This document shows positions 1 to 13,339 of a DNA stretch of 64,000 nt, piece by piece. A program made the translations under genes and the position numbers. The stretch comes from Antilocapra americana. Its lineage: Eukaryota; Chordata; Mammalia; Artiodactyla; Antilocapridae. The first letter of the stretch is position 1. The number at the start of each line of letters is the position of its first letter. The DNA is taken from the NCBI GenBank assembly GCA_007570785.1, contig ML664174.1, forward strand, positions 1,019,023 through 1,083,022, given 5' to 3'. The notes beneath the pieces are model-generated. The model did not search any database. It had not been told where the DNA came from and saw only the letters and a list, made by a program, of their open reading frames with translations.

Positions 1-221
1 CGCCAACACCAGATTTGACCTGGTCATCTTCCTACATTATGAGTCTGCCAGTTGGTCAGATTTCTGTACCAGTCCCACCATGGGGAACAAGTGGATGTGG
101 TGCCTTTGGGAAGGATGTCTGTCACAGAAATTACCAGAACCCACAGACGCACACACCTGACATAGACACACAAGAGAGATGCCAATCTGTCCTATTCTGG
201 GAAGTATCCAAGTGAAGGGAA

Positions 222-345
222 GGGACTTCCCTGGTGGTCCAGTGGTTAAAACTTCGTGAAGGGGGCATGGTTCAATCCCTCGTTGAGGAAACAAGAACCC
301 ATTTGATGTACTGTGTAGCCAAAAAAATAAAAACTTTTACAAATA
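222..345 (+). repeat. CHR-1-type SINE
   Basis: It has the tRNA-derived head (gggacttccctggtggtcc), a degenerate box-B region (ggttcaatccctcgttgag) and a tail ending in gtgtagccaaaaaaa. This is the short cetartiodactyl CHR form. Confidence 0.8.
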
Positions 346-1984
346 AAAAGATTTTTTTTTTTAATAAAGTAATGGGAAGGCAAGATTTCAGTGAGGTTGT
401 TTGGGGCTTAGAGGGGAGGAGATGTTTGACCAATTATTCAAGGGGTATTTTCTTTTTGATTTAGCATGAAGAAAGGGGAGGGCCTTTCAGGGGGTGCGTG
501 AGAGGATGGTCTGGAGACAGGAGGAAGCAGGAAGCCCATTTTCTACAGGGAGCTATGTCAGGTGGTGCCTGGGGTTGAGGGTCTGCTCAGGAAGAAGTGA
601 GTGGCCCAGGTGACTCGCTTGATGAGTAACTCCGGCTCAATGGGGGCTGCACATCTGAACACACAGCAGGTTTCCAGGCAGTGGGGAGGGGAAAATGATG
701 CCAGCCCAAGTGTGTGGGATGAGCTGGAACCAGGAGTCTGGAGCAAGGGGTCCAAACAGAAACTTAGCCTTATTAAGAGCATAGCGCCAGAGGTTAGGCC
801 AGGTTAAAGGCAGAGGAAAGAAAGGGGGTGGCAGCAGAATGCCTTTGAGAAAAAAAGGTGAAAGGGGGTTCAAAGGGCCCTGAGCTTCACTGGAGCAAGT
901 TTATAAGAGCAGAAGGAAGAAGAATCGGGGAGAAGCAGGGTCCTGCCAGCTAGAGCCCCAGCCCTCTGGCCATTGAGTAAAACCTATAAAGCAGTTCTAG
1001 TATTTAGAAGGAAAACCTTTCATATCCATAATCTGTTTTAGTCAGAATATCTCTGAGTTGTAGTCAGGGTCAGAGGTTATCTCCCTATAACAGGGGAAGG
1101 CATGGAGGCACATGTAATTAAAATATCTTGCCTGAGATCCTGGACAAACTGCATCATTTTCATAGGGCAGGCCACGAGGAAGAACAAAGAGTTCCCTGGG
1201 GAAGTCCTCTTTCCCCAGGGCCTTCCTACCTTGCATGTAACCTTTTTCCCTGGACTCCATGGGGTTAGCACACCAAGCTGGCACCCAGGTCTCAGGAAAC
1301 CAGGTCACCAGATCCCCTGTGGGACCTCAAATGTCTGCAAGCCTTCCCACTTCAGGACAGTCAGGGGAGGCTGGATCCTGACTCCACAGCACTCTTGTGG
1401 CTCTTTGCTCCAAACCCTTGCTGCCCCAGGTCTCCTTGCCAGCCCTATGTCAGCTTGCTTCTCCTCAAGGTCCAGCTGTGGGTTTAGATCAGCTCCAGCT
1501 CAGCCCCTTCCTATCTACTCTCCTACTGCTCTGCAAGGACCTATTCCTCTCCCCTTTTCATCCTTTCTGGGGAACTTCACTTTTCCTTATTGAAAGAGAT
1601 AATTGGCTGGATGCAAGCTTGCACGTGTCTTATTGCTCAGACCAGGGGTTTTCATATCCGTCCGGATGAGAGACAGCAGAGGGGCTCTTCTTGCCACCCG
1701 CTGTAAGAGGAAATTTCATTCTGGCTCCTCAAGCCTGGAAATGCTTTGGGGAACTGAGCTGCCCTTTATCTAAAAAAATCCTTTCCAAGAAACTCAGTGT
1801 CCAGAATTGATAAAAATGATTCAGCCCCAATGGAAGCGGTAGGAAAGCCCTGGCAATCCATCATTTCCCTTCCTTCCAACTCAAGCACCCAGCAGCAGCA
1901 CCCTGTTTATGGGGGTGGGATGAGGGGAATGAGCAATGGAAGTGGATGTACTGGTGGTGGTCCATAGAGATGGTCTGAAAACTG

Positions 1985-2075
1985 CTTATCTAGCCCCCAT
2001 TTACAAATGAAGAAATGGAGGCCAGGAGGGAAAGTCACTTGCCCAAGACCACACACAGAGTGTCTTCCAGGACTT
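1985..2075 (-). repeat. MIR fragment
   Basis: The antisense MIR core is visible: cccatttacaaatgaagaaa, then gtcacttgcccaagaccaca. Confidence 0.5.
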
Positions 2076-3569
2076 TGTCTACGGTCCCGTTGGCCCTGCT
2101 CTCATTCTCTTTCCTGGGGACCTCTGCTCCATCCGTGCTTGGATGCATCCACCCATCCATTCACCCAATATCGCTGGAGCTCTGTGCCCACCACCGCATG
2201 GGCTACAAGTGCAGCGATGAGCACCACGTGGTCCCTGCTCCTTGCAATCATGCCACCTCAGCTAACCAGGTAGCTGCAAATTTTTCCCACCCCAGCACAA
2301 GCCCCCACCCTGCCTGTCACTCAGGCTCCCAGCAGCCAGAGCTAAAGATAGAATTGAGGGCAGCGTTTTAAGTCAGCGGCAGCAGACCTGGCTGGCCAAG
2401 TGGGGAGGAGGGGGCCTGCTAGGCTGAACTAGGAGACCTCCCTTGAATAGGTGGCTGGGTTTCCGGTGGCAGCCCACTCCCACAAGACTGGCCTCAACTG
2501 TGGACAGGGCCCTGGGTGGGGCTGGTGAAACCTCCATCTGACGGCTCACGCCGAACACCCACCTTCCCTGGACTTCAGTTATATTCTCTTGGCTTTCTCT
2601 CTCCTCTGTCCACTGTCTTGCTGACACTGGGCTTTGATTATTTGCAAAGCCAGTGAAGACCCCACATCTACAGGTCTGCTTTGCCCTCTTGCTGACGTTG
2701 CACAGGTTAGCACGTGGCCAGGGGAAACCAGGTGATGAAACCCAGGACTGGGGAGGTGGGGTGTTCTGCCCAGAGCCTATAGGCCTTTCTTCCTGGGGGC
2801 AGGGGGGATTCTGCTGACTGATAGAACCTGGATGTCATCTCCAGAATTTTCTGGAGGATGAAGTCACCATAAGACCCCAACCAGTTGGATTTCCTCTTCC
2901 TATCTTCAGGCCATCTGCTTCTCTTTGTTGCTTCCTAGTAATGGGCCAGCCGATGCTGGCAAACATCACACTGGCCTGGCAAGGAAGTAAGTAGCATGGG
3001 AGAGGGGAAAACCCTGGATTTGTTTCCACTCTGGGCCATGAGTCTCCACACTGTGGGCAAGAAAGGCCGCTGAGTAGCCCCTGGAAGAAAAACAGGAAGA
3101 AAGGATCAGCCACTTGGAGCAGGTCATGCCTCCCCAGAAATGCAGGAGGGGAGGGAAAACTGCTTCCCCTCTTACCTGGGCCTGACTAGGGGTGGGGGGG
3201 TCATCTCAGCATTTCAGCATCAAAGGAAATGACAGAGACAGGATACCTTCTGCCGTTCTCCAGCTTGAGGTGCTGGTGTCGGCCAATGCCTTCTAAATCA
3301 AAGGGTTTGGTGAGAGCCCCCAGGGAGGGGCAGGCTGCAGAACCGAGGTGGAAGGTGGGGCGGGCAACTCTGCTCAACATTCGCCCCTCCTTGCCCCGCA
3401 GTGGCAGTACGGGGATTACCATTCTAAGAACCTGCTTTCCAGGGACAGAAATAGTAGGGAGGGGTGAGGTGTGGAGGCTGTGGCTGCCACATACCGCTTT
3501 TCCATGGGCATTCTGGGTAAGAATATTAATGAGACTATTAATAACTTCTTACCTCTGTATAAGCCTTCA

Positions 3570-3760
3570 AGTCCTTTCTCTAGATGTTTTCACCGCCTGC
3601 ACACCCATTATCTCATTTGGTTTTCAAGGCAACTCTGTGAAACTGTGAGGTCGTCACCCCCATTTCATAGACGAGGAAACTGAGGCCCGGAGAAGGGAAT
3701 TGTTATGTGCTAACCAGCTCATTCTGCTAATAAGTGGCTGAGCAGGGACCAGCACCAAAA
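3570..3760 (-). repeat. MIR relic
   Basis: The antisense core pattern catttcatagacgaggaaac followed by tgaggcccggagaag is typical of MIR. Confidence 0.6.
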
Positions 3761-5020
3761 TTTCCTTGGGTCATCTCTTCCGTGGTCCCTTTGGAACATG
3801 GTTCCAAAACACCAGGGCTTACTGCTGGGCTGTACTGAGGTTACCTCTGGGGATGATGGGATACCAAGTCCTCCAAGGCCTTTGTCCCGTGGGTCAGTTA
3901 CTTAAGATTGATATACCTAGTCCTTCACATGGTCTGTACCCTGCTCCAGACCCCAGAGATAACTATCAACTACACAAGGTTTTTGCCATAAAAGAGTTCA
4001 CAGTTTGATGAGTAGAGAGACCAACTCTTAGACATCTCAGTGCCATAGGATCCATTTGAGGACCAAGATAGCACAGAGTTTAAGCTCTCAGCCTGTCTGG
4101 TGGTACCAGAGAGGGCTTCCTGGAGGAGGTGATGCACCAGCCAGCTCCTTAGCCAAGGTTATTCTCTCTGATGGCGCTCCTCTTCTCAATACCAATCCAT
4201 GCTTATCTTCAAACTACTCCCTCCTACCTATAAGCCCAGCTTCTGGCCAATTACAGGACTGATGGAGCCAAGCAGCAGTGGCTAGAGTGTCCTGAACTTG
4301 CAGACAAGAATGGACCAATTCTTGTCCCAGGGGTTGCTATGGTCACATCCCACTGCTGGAAATGGACAAGAGATTGTGTTCTGAGCTCAGTGCCAACCTG
4401 GACTTCCCCTCACACAGCCATGGAAGGAAGGTGTGATGAGTTACCCACCCTACCTGCTAACCCTTAGCTCATTCTACCCAGGAGTCATCTCAGATGTGCA
4501 AAAGCCTAACCTACTTTAAAAGTCTGCTGATCAGACTCCACATTGCTCTGCTAATTCCTGGCATTTAATGCTTCTCTATTTTAACCCAGATCTGTCATTA
4601 CTAAAACTTTACCTTTCCCTATTCTGTTTTTGGAAGAGACAGGGAAGTTGGTCGTATTTTCCAAAGCCAAGAGGCCTCTGAAGGCCTTAAAAACAATAAT
4701 CAAACCACGCTGCAGGCTTCTCCGTTTGAGATAGATGATTTTCAGTTACTTCCTGTACTAATTTATGCCTTTATCCTTACTTCCTTCAGGCCTCTTCCCT
4801 CCTCCTTTAGTTGAGAAATTCAATACTGGATGAAGAGTAGCCCTGAGGTGCTGATTTGAGCTGATGACACTGGGAGGAAGGGCAGGAGCCAGGAGACATT
4901 CTGTGTGGGTGCAGTGGGCACCAGGAGATCAGATTTTCAGAGGCCAGATGATGCTCACAGAAGGGAACCCTGAGGTGCAGCAACCCTAAGAGCCAAACAG
5001 AGGGGAGAAAAGGAGTTGTC

Positions 5021-5523
5021 ACTGCCATCAGTTCAGTTCAGCTCAGCTCAGTCGCTTAGTCGTGACCGACTCTTTGCGACCCCATGAATCACAGCACACC
5101 AGGCTTCCCTGTCCATCACCAACTCCCGGAGTCTACTCAAACCCATGTCCATCGAGTCAGTGACACCATTCAGCCATCTCATCCTCTGTCGTCCCCTTCT
5201 CCTCTTGCCTCCAATCCTTCCCAGCATCAGGGTGTTTTCCAATGAGTCAACTCTTCGCATGAAAAGGCCAAAGTACTGGAGTTTCAGCTTCAGCATCAGT
5301 CCTTCCAGTGAACACCCAGGACCCATCTCCTTTAGGATGGACTGGTTGGATCTCCTTGCAAGTCCAAGGGACTCTCAAGTGTCTTCTCCAACACTGCAGT
5401 TCAAAAGCATCAATTCTTAGGCATTCAGCCTTCTTCACCATCCAACTCTCACATCCATACCTGACCACTGGAAAAATCATAGCCTTGACTAGATGGACCT
5501 TTGTTGGCAAAGTACTGCCATCA
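5021..5523 (-). mobile_element. BovB LINE 3'-end fragment with target-site duplication
   Basis: A 483-bp 5'-truncated BovB (RTE-clade) 3' end at 5031-5513, sense on the - strand, starting on the + strand with the gttcagttcagctcag tail. It is flanked by perfect 10-bp direct repeats actgccatca at 5021-5030 and 5514-5523, so its boundaries are exact. Remnant frames are non-functional. Confidence 0.92.
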
Positions 5524-5730
5524 AGGAAGGGCCAAAAGGCAAAGAAAATCAGGGAGCCTGTGTTATCACAGGAGCCAAGGAAAGAAGTGCTTGTGAAGGA
5601 GCGACTCATCAGGATGGAATGCTACAGAAAGGCCACCTCAGATAGGGACTGAGAAATAGCCTCTGGATTTCGAAATAAGGAAATCACTGGGAATTGAGAG
5701 CAATCTGAGTGAAGAGCAGAATCTGGAGAT

Positions 5731-5882
5731 GGGGCTTCCCTCATTGCCCAAGTAGATAAGAATCCACCTACCAATTCAGGGGACACTGGTTCGATCCCTG
5801 GCCTGGGAAGAGCTCACATGAGTCACTAAGCCTGTGTGCCACAACTATTGAACCTCTGCTCTAGAGCTCTAGAGCCCACTCA
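5731..5882 (+). repeat. CHR-2-type SINE, truncated
   Basis: A tRNA-like head, then the unique part (gtgccacaactattgaacc, ctctagagcccac). It breaks off in a TG/TA microsatellite. Confidence 0.75.
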
Positions 5883-5945
5883 TGTGTGTGTGTGTATTCT
5901 TTTATATATATATATATGTATGTATATATACACATATACACACAC
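5883..5945. repeat. TG/TA compound microsatellite
   Basis: A (TG)n run, then a TA-rich stretch, then (CA)n. Alternating purine-pyrimidine almost throughout. Confidence 0.85.
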
Positions 5946-6125
5946 AGCAGATGCTTCCCAGGTAGTGCTAGTGGTAAAGAGCCCAACTGCCAATGCAAGA
6001 GATGTAAGAGAGGACATGGCAACCCACTCCAGTATTCTTACCTGGAGAATCCCATGGACAGAGAAGCCTGCTAGTCCACAAGGCCACAAAGAGTCAGACA
6101 TGACTGTAGCAACTTAGCATGCGTG
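5946..6125 (+). repeat. Bov-tA SINE
   Basis: Diverged head (gcttcccaggtagtgctagt), then the Bov-tA body (ggcaacccactccagtattc, cctggagaatcccatggaca) and tail (gagtcagacatgactg). Confidence 0.85.
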
Positions 6126-6135
6126 CATACATATC

Positions 6136-7531
6136 ACTTCAATTAAGTTACTCAGTTGTGTCCAACTCTTTGCCACCTCATGGACTGCAGCACGCCAGGC
6201 TTCCCTGTCTATTACCGACTCCTACAGCTTGCTCAAACTCATGTCCATTGAGTTGGTGACGCCATCCAACCATCTTATCCTCTGTTGTCCCCTTCTCCTC
6301 CTGCCTTCAATCTTTCCCAGCATCAGGGTCTTTTCCAACGAGTCAGCTGTTCACATCAGGTGGCCATTGGAGCTTCAGTTCAACATCAGTTCCTCCAATG
6401 AACATTCAGGACTGATCTCCTTTAGAATGGACTGGTTTGACTTCCTTGCAGTCCAAGGGACTCTCAAGAGTCTTCTCCAATACCATAGTTCAAAAGCATC
6501 AATTCTTCAGCACTCAGCTTTCTTTATGATCCAACTCTCACACCCATACATGACTGCTGGAAAAGCCATAGCTTTGACTAGACAGACCTTTGTTGGCAAA
6601 GTAACGTCTCTGCGTTTTAATATGCTGTCTAGGTTTGTAAGGAGCAAGCATGTTTTAATTTAATGGCTGCAATCACCATCTGCAGTGATTTTTTAGCCCA
6701 AGAAAATAAAGTCTGTCACTGTTTCCATTGTTTCCCCATCTATTTGCCATGAAGTGATGGGACCAGATGTCCTGATCATGTTTTGAATGTTGAGTTTTAA
6801 TCCAACTTTTCACTCTCCTCTTTCACTTTCATCAAGAGGCTCTTTAGTTCCTCTTCATTTTCTGCCATAAAGGTGGTGTCATCTGCATATCTGAGGTTAT
6901 TGATATTTCTCCCTGCAACCTTGATTCCAGCTTGTGCTTCATCCATCCCGGCATTTTGCTTGATGTATTCTGCATATAGGTTAAATATGCAGAGTGACAA
7001 TATACAGTCTTGACATACTCCTTTCTTGTTTTGGAATCAGTTCGTTGTTCCATGTCCAGTTCTAACTGTTGCTTCTTGACCTGCATACAGATTTCTCAGG
7101 AGGTCTGGTATTCCCATCTCTTGAAGAATTTTCCACAGTTTGTTGTGATCTACACAAAGCCTTTGGCGTAGTCAATAAAGCAGAAGTAGATGTTTTTCTG
7201 GAACTCTTTTGTTTTTTTGATGATCCAACAGATGTTGGCAATTTGATCTCTGGTTCCTCTGTCTTTTCTAAACTAGCTTGAACACCTGGAAGTTCTCAGT
7301 TCCTGTACTACTGAAGCTTGGCTTGGAGAATTTTGAACATTACTTTGCTAGCATGTGAGATGAATGCAATTGTGCAGTAGTTTGAACATTCCTTGGCATA
7401 GTCTTTCTTTGGGATTGGAATGAAAACTGACATTTTTCAGTCCTGTGGCCTCTGCTGGGTTTTCCAAATTTGCTGACATATTGAGTGCAGCACTTTCACA
7501 GCATCATCTTTTAGGATTTGAAATAGTTCAA
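6136..7531 (-). mobile_element. BovB LINE fragment (about 1.4 kb)
   Basis: A 5'-truncated BovB copy, sense on the - strand, covering the C-terminal reverse-transcriptase part and the 3' end. The catalytic-box remnant LRYADDT is readable on the - strand in the frame at 6797-7000. The frame is broken in many places, so the copy is dead. At its 5' side it ends in a CA/TA microsatellite. Confidence 0.93.
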
Positions 7532-7612
7532 CACACACATTATATATGTTATATGTGTGTATTATATATACACACATATGTATATATAAGTATGTTTATA
7601 TATACACACACA
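7532..7612. repeat. CA/TA compound microsatellite
   Basis: (AC)n, TA-rich and (TG)n units interleaved, ending acacacacagg. It abuts the BovB breakpoint. Confidence 0.85.
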
Positions 7613-8187
7613 GGGGTGTTGAGATAAGAAGGTGGGTTTAAGGGAAAAGATTTACTTTGTTCTTAAAGAGTGAGTCTCAAGCATGTCCAAATGCTAATGA
7701 GAAGAAGCTGGTAGAGAGGGAGAAACACAGCAAACACGGGAGACATGTGGTTGGAAAACCAACCAAAGGAGATTTCAAAAGGAGTTGGAAAGAGGGAGTC
7801 TCCAAAGCACTTGATCAGATTAGCCTAAATTCTTAGCATGAATATCTGGTTCCCTACCTTATCCACTGTGACCAGAGGGCAAAGAAGGAAAGAACCTGTT
7901 TGATGGCAGGATGCTGATGGAACTTTGGCCAAACAACTCATATTTTCTCAGAAGGTTATCTGCTGGGAATGTAGAGGGAGATGCTGGGAAATGTGTTGTC
8001 TTAAAGAGAGTGGAGAAGGTCTGAAAGAGCTGATGGTGAGCTCTAGAGAATTAACTAAGGAAATGAAAGAAAACCCTGGGCCACTTTGAAGTCCTGGCTG
8101 TGATGTGGGCTGTGGCCCTGTAGTGCCCTCACCCTGTACAGCTGTGTGACTTTTCTCCCACAGCACCAGTATCCTAGGTAGTGGTGC

Positions 8188-8408
8188 GCACGTGCGTGTG
8201 TGCTCAGTCACTTCAGTCGTGTCCAACACTTTGTGACCCCATGGACTGTATCCATCAGGCTCCTCTGTCCACGGGATTCCCCAGGCAAGAATACTGCAGT
8301 GGGTTGCCACGCCCTCCTCCAGGGGATCTTCCTGACCCAGTGATTGAATCCATGTCTCTTATGTCTCCTGCACTGGCAGGTGGGTTCTTTACTACTAGCG
8401 CCTCCTGT
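8188..8408 (-). repeat. Bov-tA SINE
   Basis: Antisense Bov-tA: tgctcagtcacttcagtcgt tail, aagaatactgcagtgggttg body, and caggtgggttctttactact head. Confidence 0.88.
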
Positions 8409-8886
8409 GAAGAGGAGGCAAATCATTGAGTTAACTTTGGGCTGGGCTTTGCCCAAAGGGTCTTATGACAAGGGGACAATAGAGGTAAGAATGGTTAGGG
8501 GAAAACAAAGAAATACAGACCCCAGGCTGACTCAGAATAGAAGGAAAAACAGGGGACACTGATATAAGGAGAAAATGAAAAGCCCAGGAACTGGAAGACC
8601 AATGACATCACAAGTCAGGCTGTGGAGAGCACAAAGGGGTGGGGGGACTGTCCACAGGACGTCTGTGTCTAACACCCCAGAGCTGGGGTGGTCCCGAGAT
8701 GACCAGGCCCAGTAGGTGGCTGTGGAGTAGGGGTGCATCTGAGACATTAAGCTGATGAGAGAGTAGCCTGTGTAGATGTGACATCATCTGGTGCGATGGT
8801 GACATTTAGGTTTGCAGTGGATAACGTTGTTCCCAGATGAGGGAGAGTTAGGGCTCCCTTTAATGAAGTGGCCCCATGACAGCACC

Positions 8887-9201
8887 AGGGCTTTCCTGAT
8901 AGCTCAGTTGGTAAAGAATCCACCTGCAACACAGGAGACCCCAGTTCAACTCCTGGGTTGGGAAGACCCACTGGAGAAGGGATAGGCTACCCACTCCAGT
9001 ATTCTTGGACTTCCCTACTGGCTTAGCTGGTAAAGAATCTGCCTGCAGTGTGGGAGACCTGGGTTTGATCCCTGGGTCGTGAAGACCCTCTGGAGAAGGG
9101 AAAGGCTACCCACTCGAGTATTCTGGCCTGGAGAATTTCACAAACTGTAGAGTCCGTGGGATCGCAGAGTTGGACATGACTGAGCGACTTTCACTTCACT
9201 A
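8887..9201 (+). repeat. Bov-tA2-type dimeric SINE
   Basis: Two tRNA-derived heads in tandem (starting near 8887 and 9007) followed by one full body and the tail gactgagcgactttcacttc. Confidence 0.88.
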
Positions 9202-10504
9202 TACTACATGACAGCGTCAGGGAAGAGTGGAGTGCAAAGCAAGCGGCCCGAACCCGCTGGGGCTGGTTTTCCGTGTTGAGGGCAGGGCATCATGGTTCAC
9301 TGAGCCAGAGTCACCATCCTACCTCCTGAGGCCCAAGGCTGAGAGAGAAGGGCAGCTTCCACCTGAGATGCCCGAAGGGAAACTGTGCCCATGGGCAAGC
9401 AGTCCATGGAGCAACAGGGGTCGGGGAGAGTCCAGAGGCCCAAGGAAAATTTTGATAGGGGAGAGGGCAGTGGGAGGGACATGGGGTGAGTGTGAAGCTC
9501 AGAGGGACGTGGGGTGAGTGTGCAGAAGCGCCTAACTGGCAGAAGGAGCTACCCCCTTCAGTCCGGTGGCTTCAGGCTGCAATTTTTAAAGGAATCTGCC
9601 CAGGCTGTGCAGTTATCGGGGCTGGGAGAACTGGAGCTTCTCAGAAGGGATCAGCAGCAGCTTCCGTTTGCTCTTCATGTTTCTGAGGAAGCCCTAGTAT
9701 ATGGGCGCATGCTGGTGCCAGGACTCAGCCTGCGTGGGGATGAGCCGTGTGGCTTTGATGGCTGGAGGAGGGCTCCGAGGCCTGGGTCCTTACACCGGCT
9801 GCCTGGAAGGGGCTGCAGATGCAGCGGAAAGCTCCTGGACCAGAATCTGGCCCCTTGGCCTGAGGACATGGGCTACCAAGCATAGTTTGGGGATGATCTG
9901 ATTGGCCCAAGGCTAGCAGAGAACAAGAACAAGTTCTCACTAGACTCAGGCTCAGAGCCCTCTGTTCAGAGTCTTAGTCACATGACACTCCACGCCTTCT
10001 CTTAGGCAGCCCGGTTTCCTGCTGGCTTCTGGCCCCTCCCCCCACGCCCCTTCGCTCTGAGGACAATGCTGCTTGTGCCACCCTGGTAGCTGGGCACTCT
10101 GTTGCTCTCTCCACCCTGACTGTTCCGAATAACTCCTCTGCCTGGCATGGCATTCCACCTTCCTAGATGGTGCCTGTGCTGCAGACACACTCACACTTGG
10201 CGCCCCCCAATCTGTTTACCATCAGATAAGATGGAATGGGTGTACGTCCCAACACACTGCAGGCAGGTGGGAGCAGTGAGTTCAGGACACAGGGAAAACA
10301 GGCAGGATTCCCCAGAATCTGTTTTCTGTATCTTGGCCTCCTTAACCATAGGGTGGAACCAATCATGTTTGCTCACTTACTTTAGAGCAACCATATGAAG
10401 GTGAATGAGATGATAGATGGATGAAGTTCTGTGTAAACTGATCCAAAATGCCCACTGAATTACTTTCTGGGTACAAAGGAGAGCCATGTAGATGCCAATA
10501 GTGG

Positions 10505-10650
10505 CTTTCTCTATACTAACAGGCACTTGCCTGGCACTTTCTAATATACAAAGCATTTTCACAAACATGCTTAAACACAACCTTATTCAAAAGTGCCTAG
10601 CAAGGAGTCTAACATACAAAATTTATTCAATAAATGACAGCTGTGATTTT
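10505..10650. repeat. MIR/L2-like relic
   Basis: Contains gcacttgcctggcactttct and ttattcaataaatgacag, patterns common in the 3' parts of MIR and L2. Family not certain. Confidence 0.4.
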
Positions 10651-10671
10651 TCCACTCAGTCATCACAGCTC

Positions 10672-10802
10672 CATCTTATTTTATTTGCTGTGCTGGGTCT
10701 TAGTTGCAGCATGTGGGGTCTAATTCCCTGATCAGGGATCAAGCCCAGGCCCCTTGCATTGGGAGTGTAGGGACTTAACTGCTGGACCATCAGGGAAGTC
10801 TC
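10672..10802 (-). repeat. CHR-1-type SINE
   Basis: Antisense: gctgtgctgggtcttagttg, attccctgatcagggatcaa and accatcagggaagtc. Confidence 0.82.
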
Positions 10803-12287
10803 ATCACAGCTGTTTTATAAACGAGAGAACTGAGGCTTAGAGGGGTTAGTGAACCTACCCGAAGTTCTCTCAGAATTAGTTCCTAGAACCCCCTGATTCC
10901 AAATTTGGGGCCCTGGGAATGAATGTCAGCACGTGCCTCTGCAGGAGACTGTAACCCTCGTTCCTTGAAGATCTAAAGGTTTGGAGAGTAGAGAGAGGCA
11001 CCCGGAAGGGGGTGTGGGTGCCCCCTTTGGGTCTTTTTTCTGCCCTCCTTTGCAGGACAGCCCTGAGAAGCAACCCACAGCAAACCCAGATCTGGGAATG
11101 AGTGGAGAAGGAGGGAGGAAGTGGAGGGAAAAGGGAGAAAATAAACAACCAAGCTGAAAACAGTCAGTGAAAGTAACTGTGACCAGCGAGGCAGAGAGCT
11201 GATGGATAGCAATGTCTCTGGAGGAGGAGAGGCAGGGCCCAGAGGATGGAGGGAGCATGCCAGAGCCCCAGGGAGGGGCTGGCAGAGCAATTCTGGGTGA
11301 ATCAAGCGTGCAAAGGCTGTGTGTTCCTTCTCAGCATAGGATATTGATGGCTTATTGACCCGAGGCATGGGAGAAGGGTGGCTGCAGGGCTGGCTCGGTG
11401 GGAGGAGGGGGTGGGGGGGGAGTGGGGTAACAAGGCTGTGGGCAAGGATTGGAGGAGAGGCCCAGGGAGAGAGGATAGGGAGGACTGAGGTAAAAAAATG
11501 GAGGGTTGGAGACGGTGGGTAGGGATGACTTCTTGTGTAAGAGAGGGCATTGACCTGGCACCCAGCTTGGTGCCCTGAGGTCAGCGGGGATTTTTCACGC
11601 AGCTGGAAACAACCAGCAACTCTGCCCTGTCCTCCCCATGCCACATCTCTCCCTTGGACACCCTGGCCCCACTCACAGGCCCACACTGGTCCTAGATGCT
11701 TAGCATGCATCAGACAGCATGCAGACGATTGCGACAAAATTAGCCAATTTCCAAAACCCATTAAATACGCCTCCTGATAGCATCTCTCTCAGGACCAGTT
11801 TCAAAAGCGTGAGATGCCTGGGGAGGCTTCCCAGTGACTGGTTCTGGGCTGTCCTCTCCTCCCCCTCAGCCTGATGCCCTGGACTCAGTGGTCTCTCTTG
11901 GTGGCTCTTGCTGAGCTGCAACCCCAGCTCCTGGCATCCTTGCCGGCACTCTCAGTGCCTCCCTGAGGAGTGTAATTGCATGCATCCAGCCCTGACTGAT
12001 GGCCACTGCAGTGTGCCAGGCTGCTGGACTGTGGGTGCCAGCCCGACTGACGGCGTGAGCCTCCCTGCCCCTGAGCTCTAGTGACTCTTCTTTTAAGAGG
12101 GAAGCAAAATGAATATATAACCCACTGGGGAAAGGAAACACAATCAAGAAAATCATAGAATTGAAAAGGATCTTTAAAACTACCTACTCTATCTCCCTCA
12201 CTTTATATGGTCAAAAAAAAAGAAAAAGGCCCACAGAGGGGCTGTGGTTGCCTGTGTCATACAGCTAGTTAGCAATAAAGCCAGGTG

Positions 12288-12492
12288 ACTTCCCTGGTGG
12301 CTCAGATGGTAAAGACTCTGCCTGCAAAATGCGGGAGACCCAGTTCGATCCCAGGATTGGGAAGATCCCCTGGAGAATGAAATGGCTACCCACTCCAGTT
12401 TCCTTGCCTGGAGAATTCCAGGGACAGAGGAACCCAGTGGACTACAGCCCATGACATCGCAGAGTGAGACACGACTGAGCAACTAACACTTC
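12288..12492 (+). repeat. Bov-tA SINE
   Basis: Full head (gacttccctggtggctcaga), body and tail (gacacgactgagcaactaac). Short possible target duplication aagccag on both sides. Confidence 0.9.
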
Positions 12493-12599
12493 CACTTTCT
12501 TGGACAAGAAGCCAGACCTCCAGCTTCTGGGTTTCTCCTCTCCCTATGGCTCAGTATGGTGAAGAGCACTGGGTCAGATATGAAATAACCATCAGACTC

Positions 12600-12700
12600 C
12601 AAGAAAGTGCTGGAACTAGCGTCCAAAGACCTGGGTCCAAACCCTGATCTTGTCTCTTAATAACTCTCTAAACTTGGGCAAGGCTTTTAAACTTGTTTGC
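12600..12700 (+). repeat. MIR fragment
   Basis: Sense MIR text: agacctgggtccaaaccctg and taaacttgggcaaggctttt. Confidence 0.55.
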
Positions 12701-12879
12701 ATCAGTACCCTCTTCCATATAAAAGGGAAAATAGGGCCTTTTATTTGGAGTTTGCCCATAAAACTCCATATGAAATGGAGAAGAAGTCATTTCCCTGGCA
12801 CCTAATAGAGACAAGTATTCATTCCCCACCCCCCATCCCACCCCTACTGTCCTTTCTTCCCTGTTCCATAAGAAATTCT

Positions 12880-12962
12880 ATCTTTTCTTTAATTATAAAT
12901 TCCTTGAGGGAAAGGATTGCTTTACTCATCTTTGTAATCCTGGTGCCTGGCATATAGCAGGG
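12880..12962 (+). repeat. L2 3'-end relic
   Basis: The pattern ttccttgagggaaaggattg and ggtgcctggcatatagcagg is typical of L2 3' ends. Confidence 0.5.
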
Positions 12963-13339
12963 TATCAGGAGACAATTCTGCAATACTGGGAAAGTACCAC
13001 AGAGCAGTCCAAAGTCTGTCTTGGCAGCTCTTGCTGCAGTTTTCTCATTGGAAATTTTCTCGGGCAGCACAGAGAGGGAAGAGAAAAGGGCTTGAGGGAG
13101 ACACACTCTCTGCTTGCGGTCTGAAGTCAGCAAGATGGCCACAATAGATATCAGGGAGGCATTGCTTGCAGACGTAGGGTTGGGGCAGCCAGGGCTTCTG
13201 GAGGAAGGCACATCCCTCTCCTGGAGAAAGACACCACTGGGGGCTCAGTCAGCCACTCATGCGGGATGAAGAACAGCAGGTTTGGGGTGGAAGGCAGCCA
13301 AGAAGCCAGCTCAGAACTCCTGGTAAAGAAGGACTGGAG

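Noticed and set aside
1102..1593. 163-codon + strand frame near the left end
   Set aside because: Composition is non-coding-like (Pro/Ser/Leu-rich), with no recognised family and no exon signals supporting it.
10973..11761. 262-codon open frame on the - strand, the longest in the window
   Set aside because: Pro/Ser/Leu-rich low-complexity translation of a purine-skewed tract. It matches no family I know and shows no clear exon-like signals around it.
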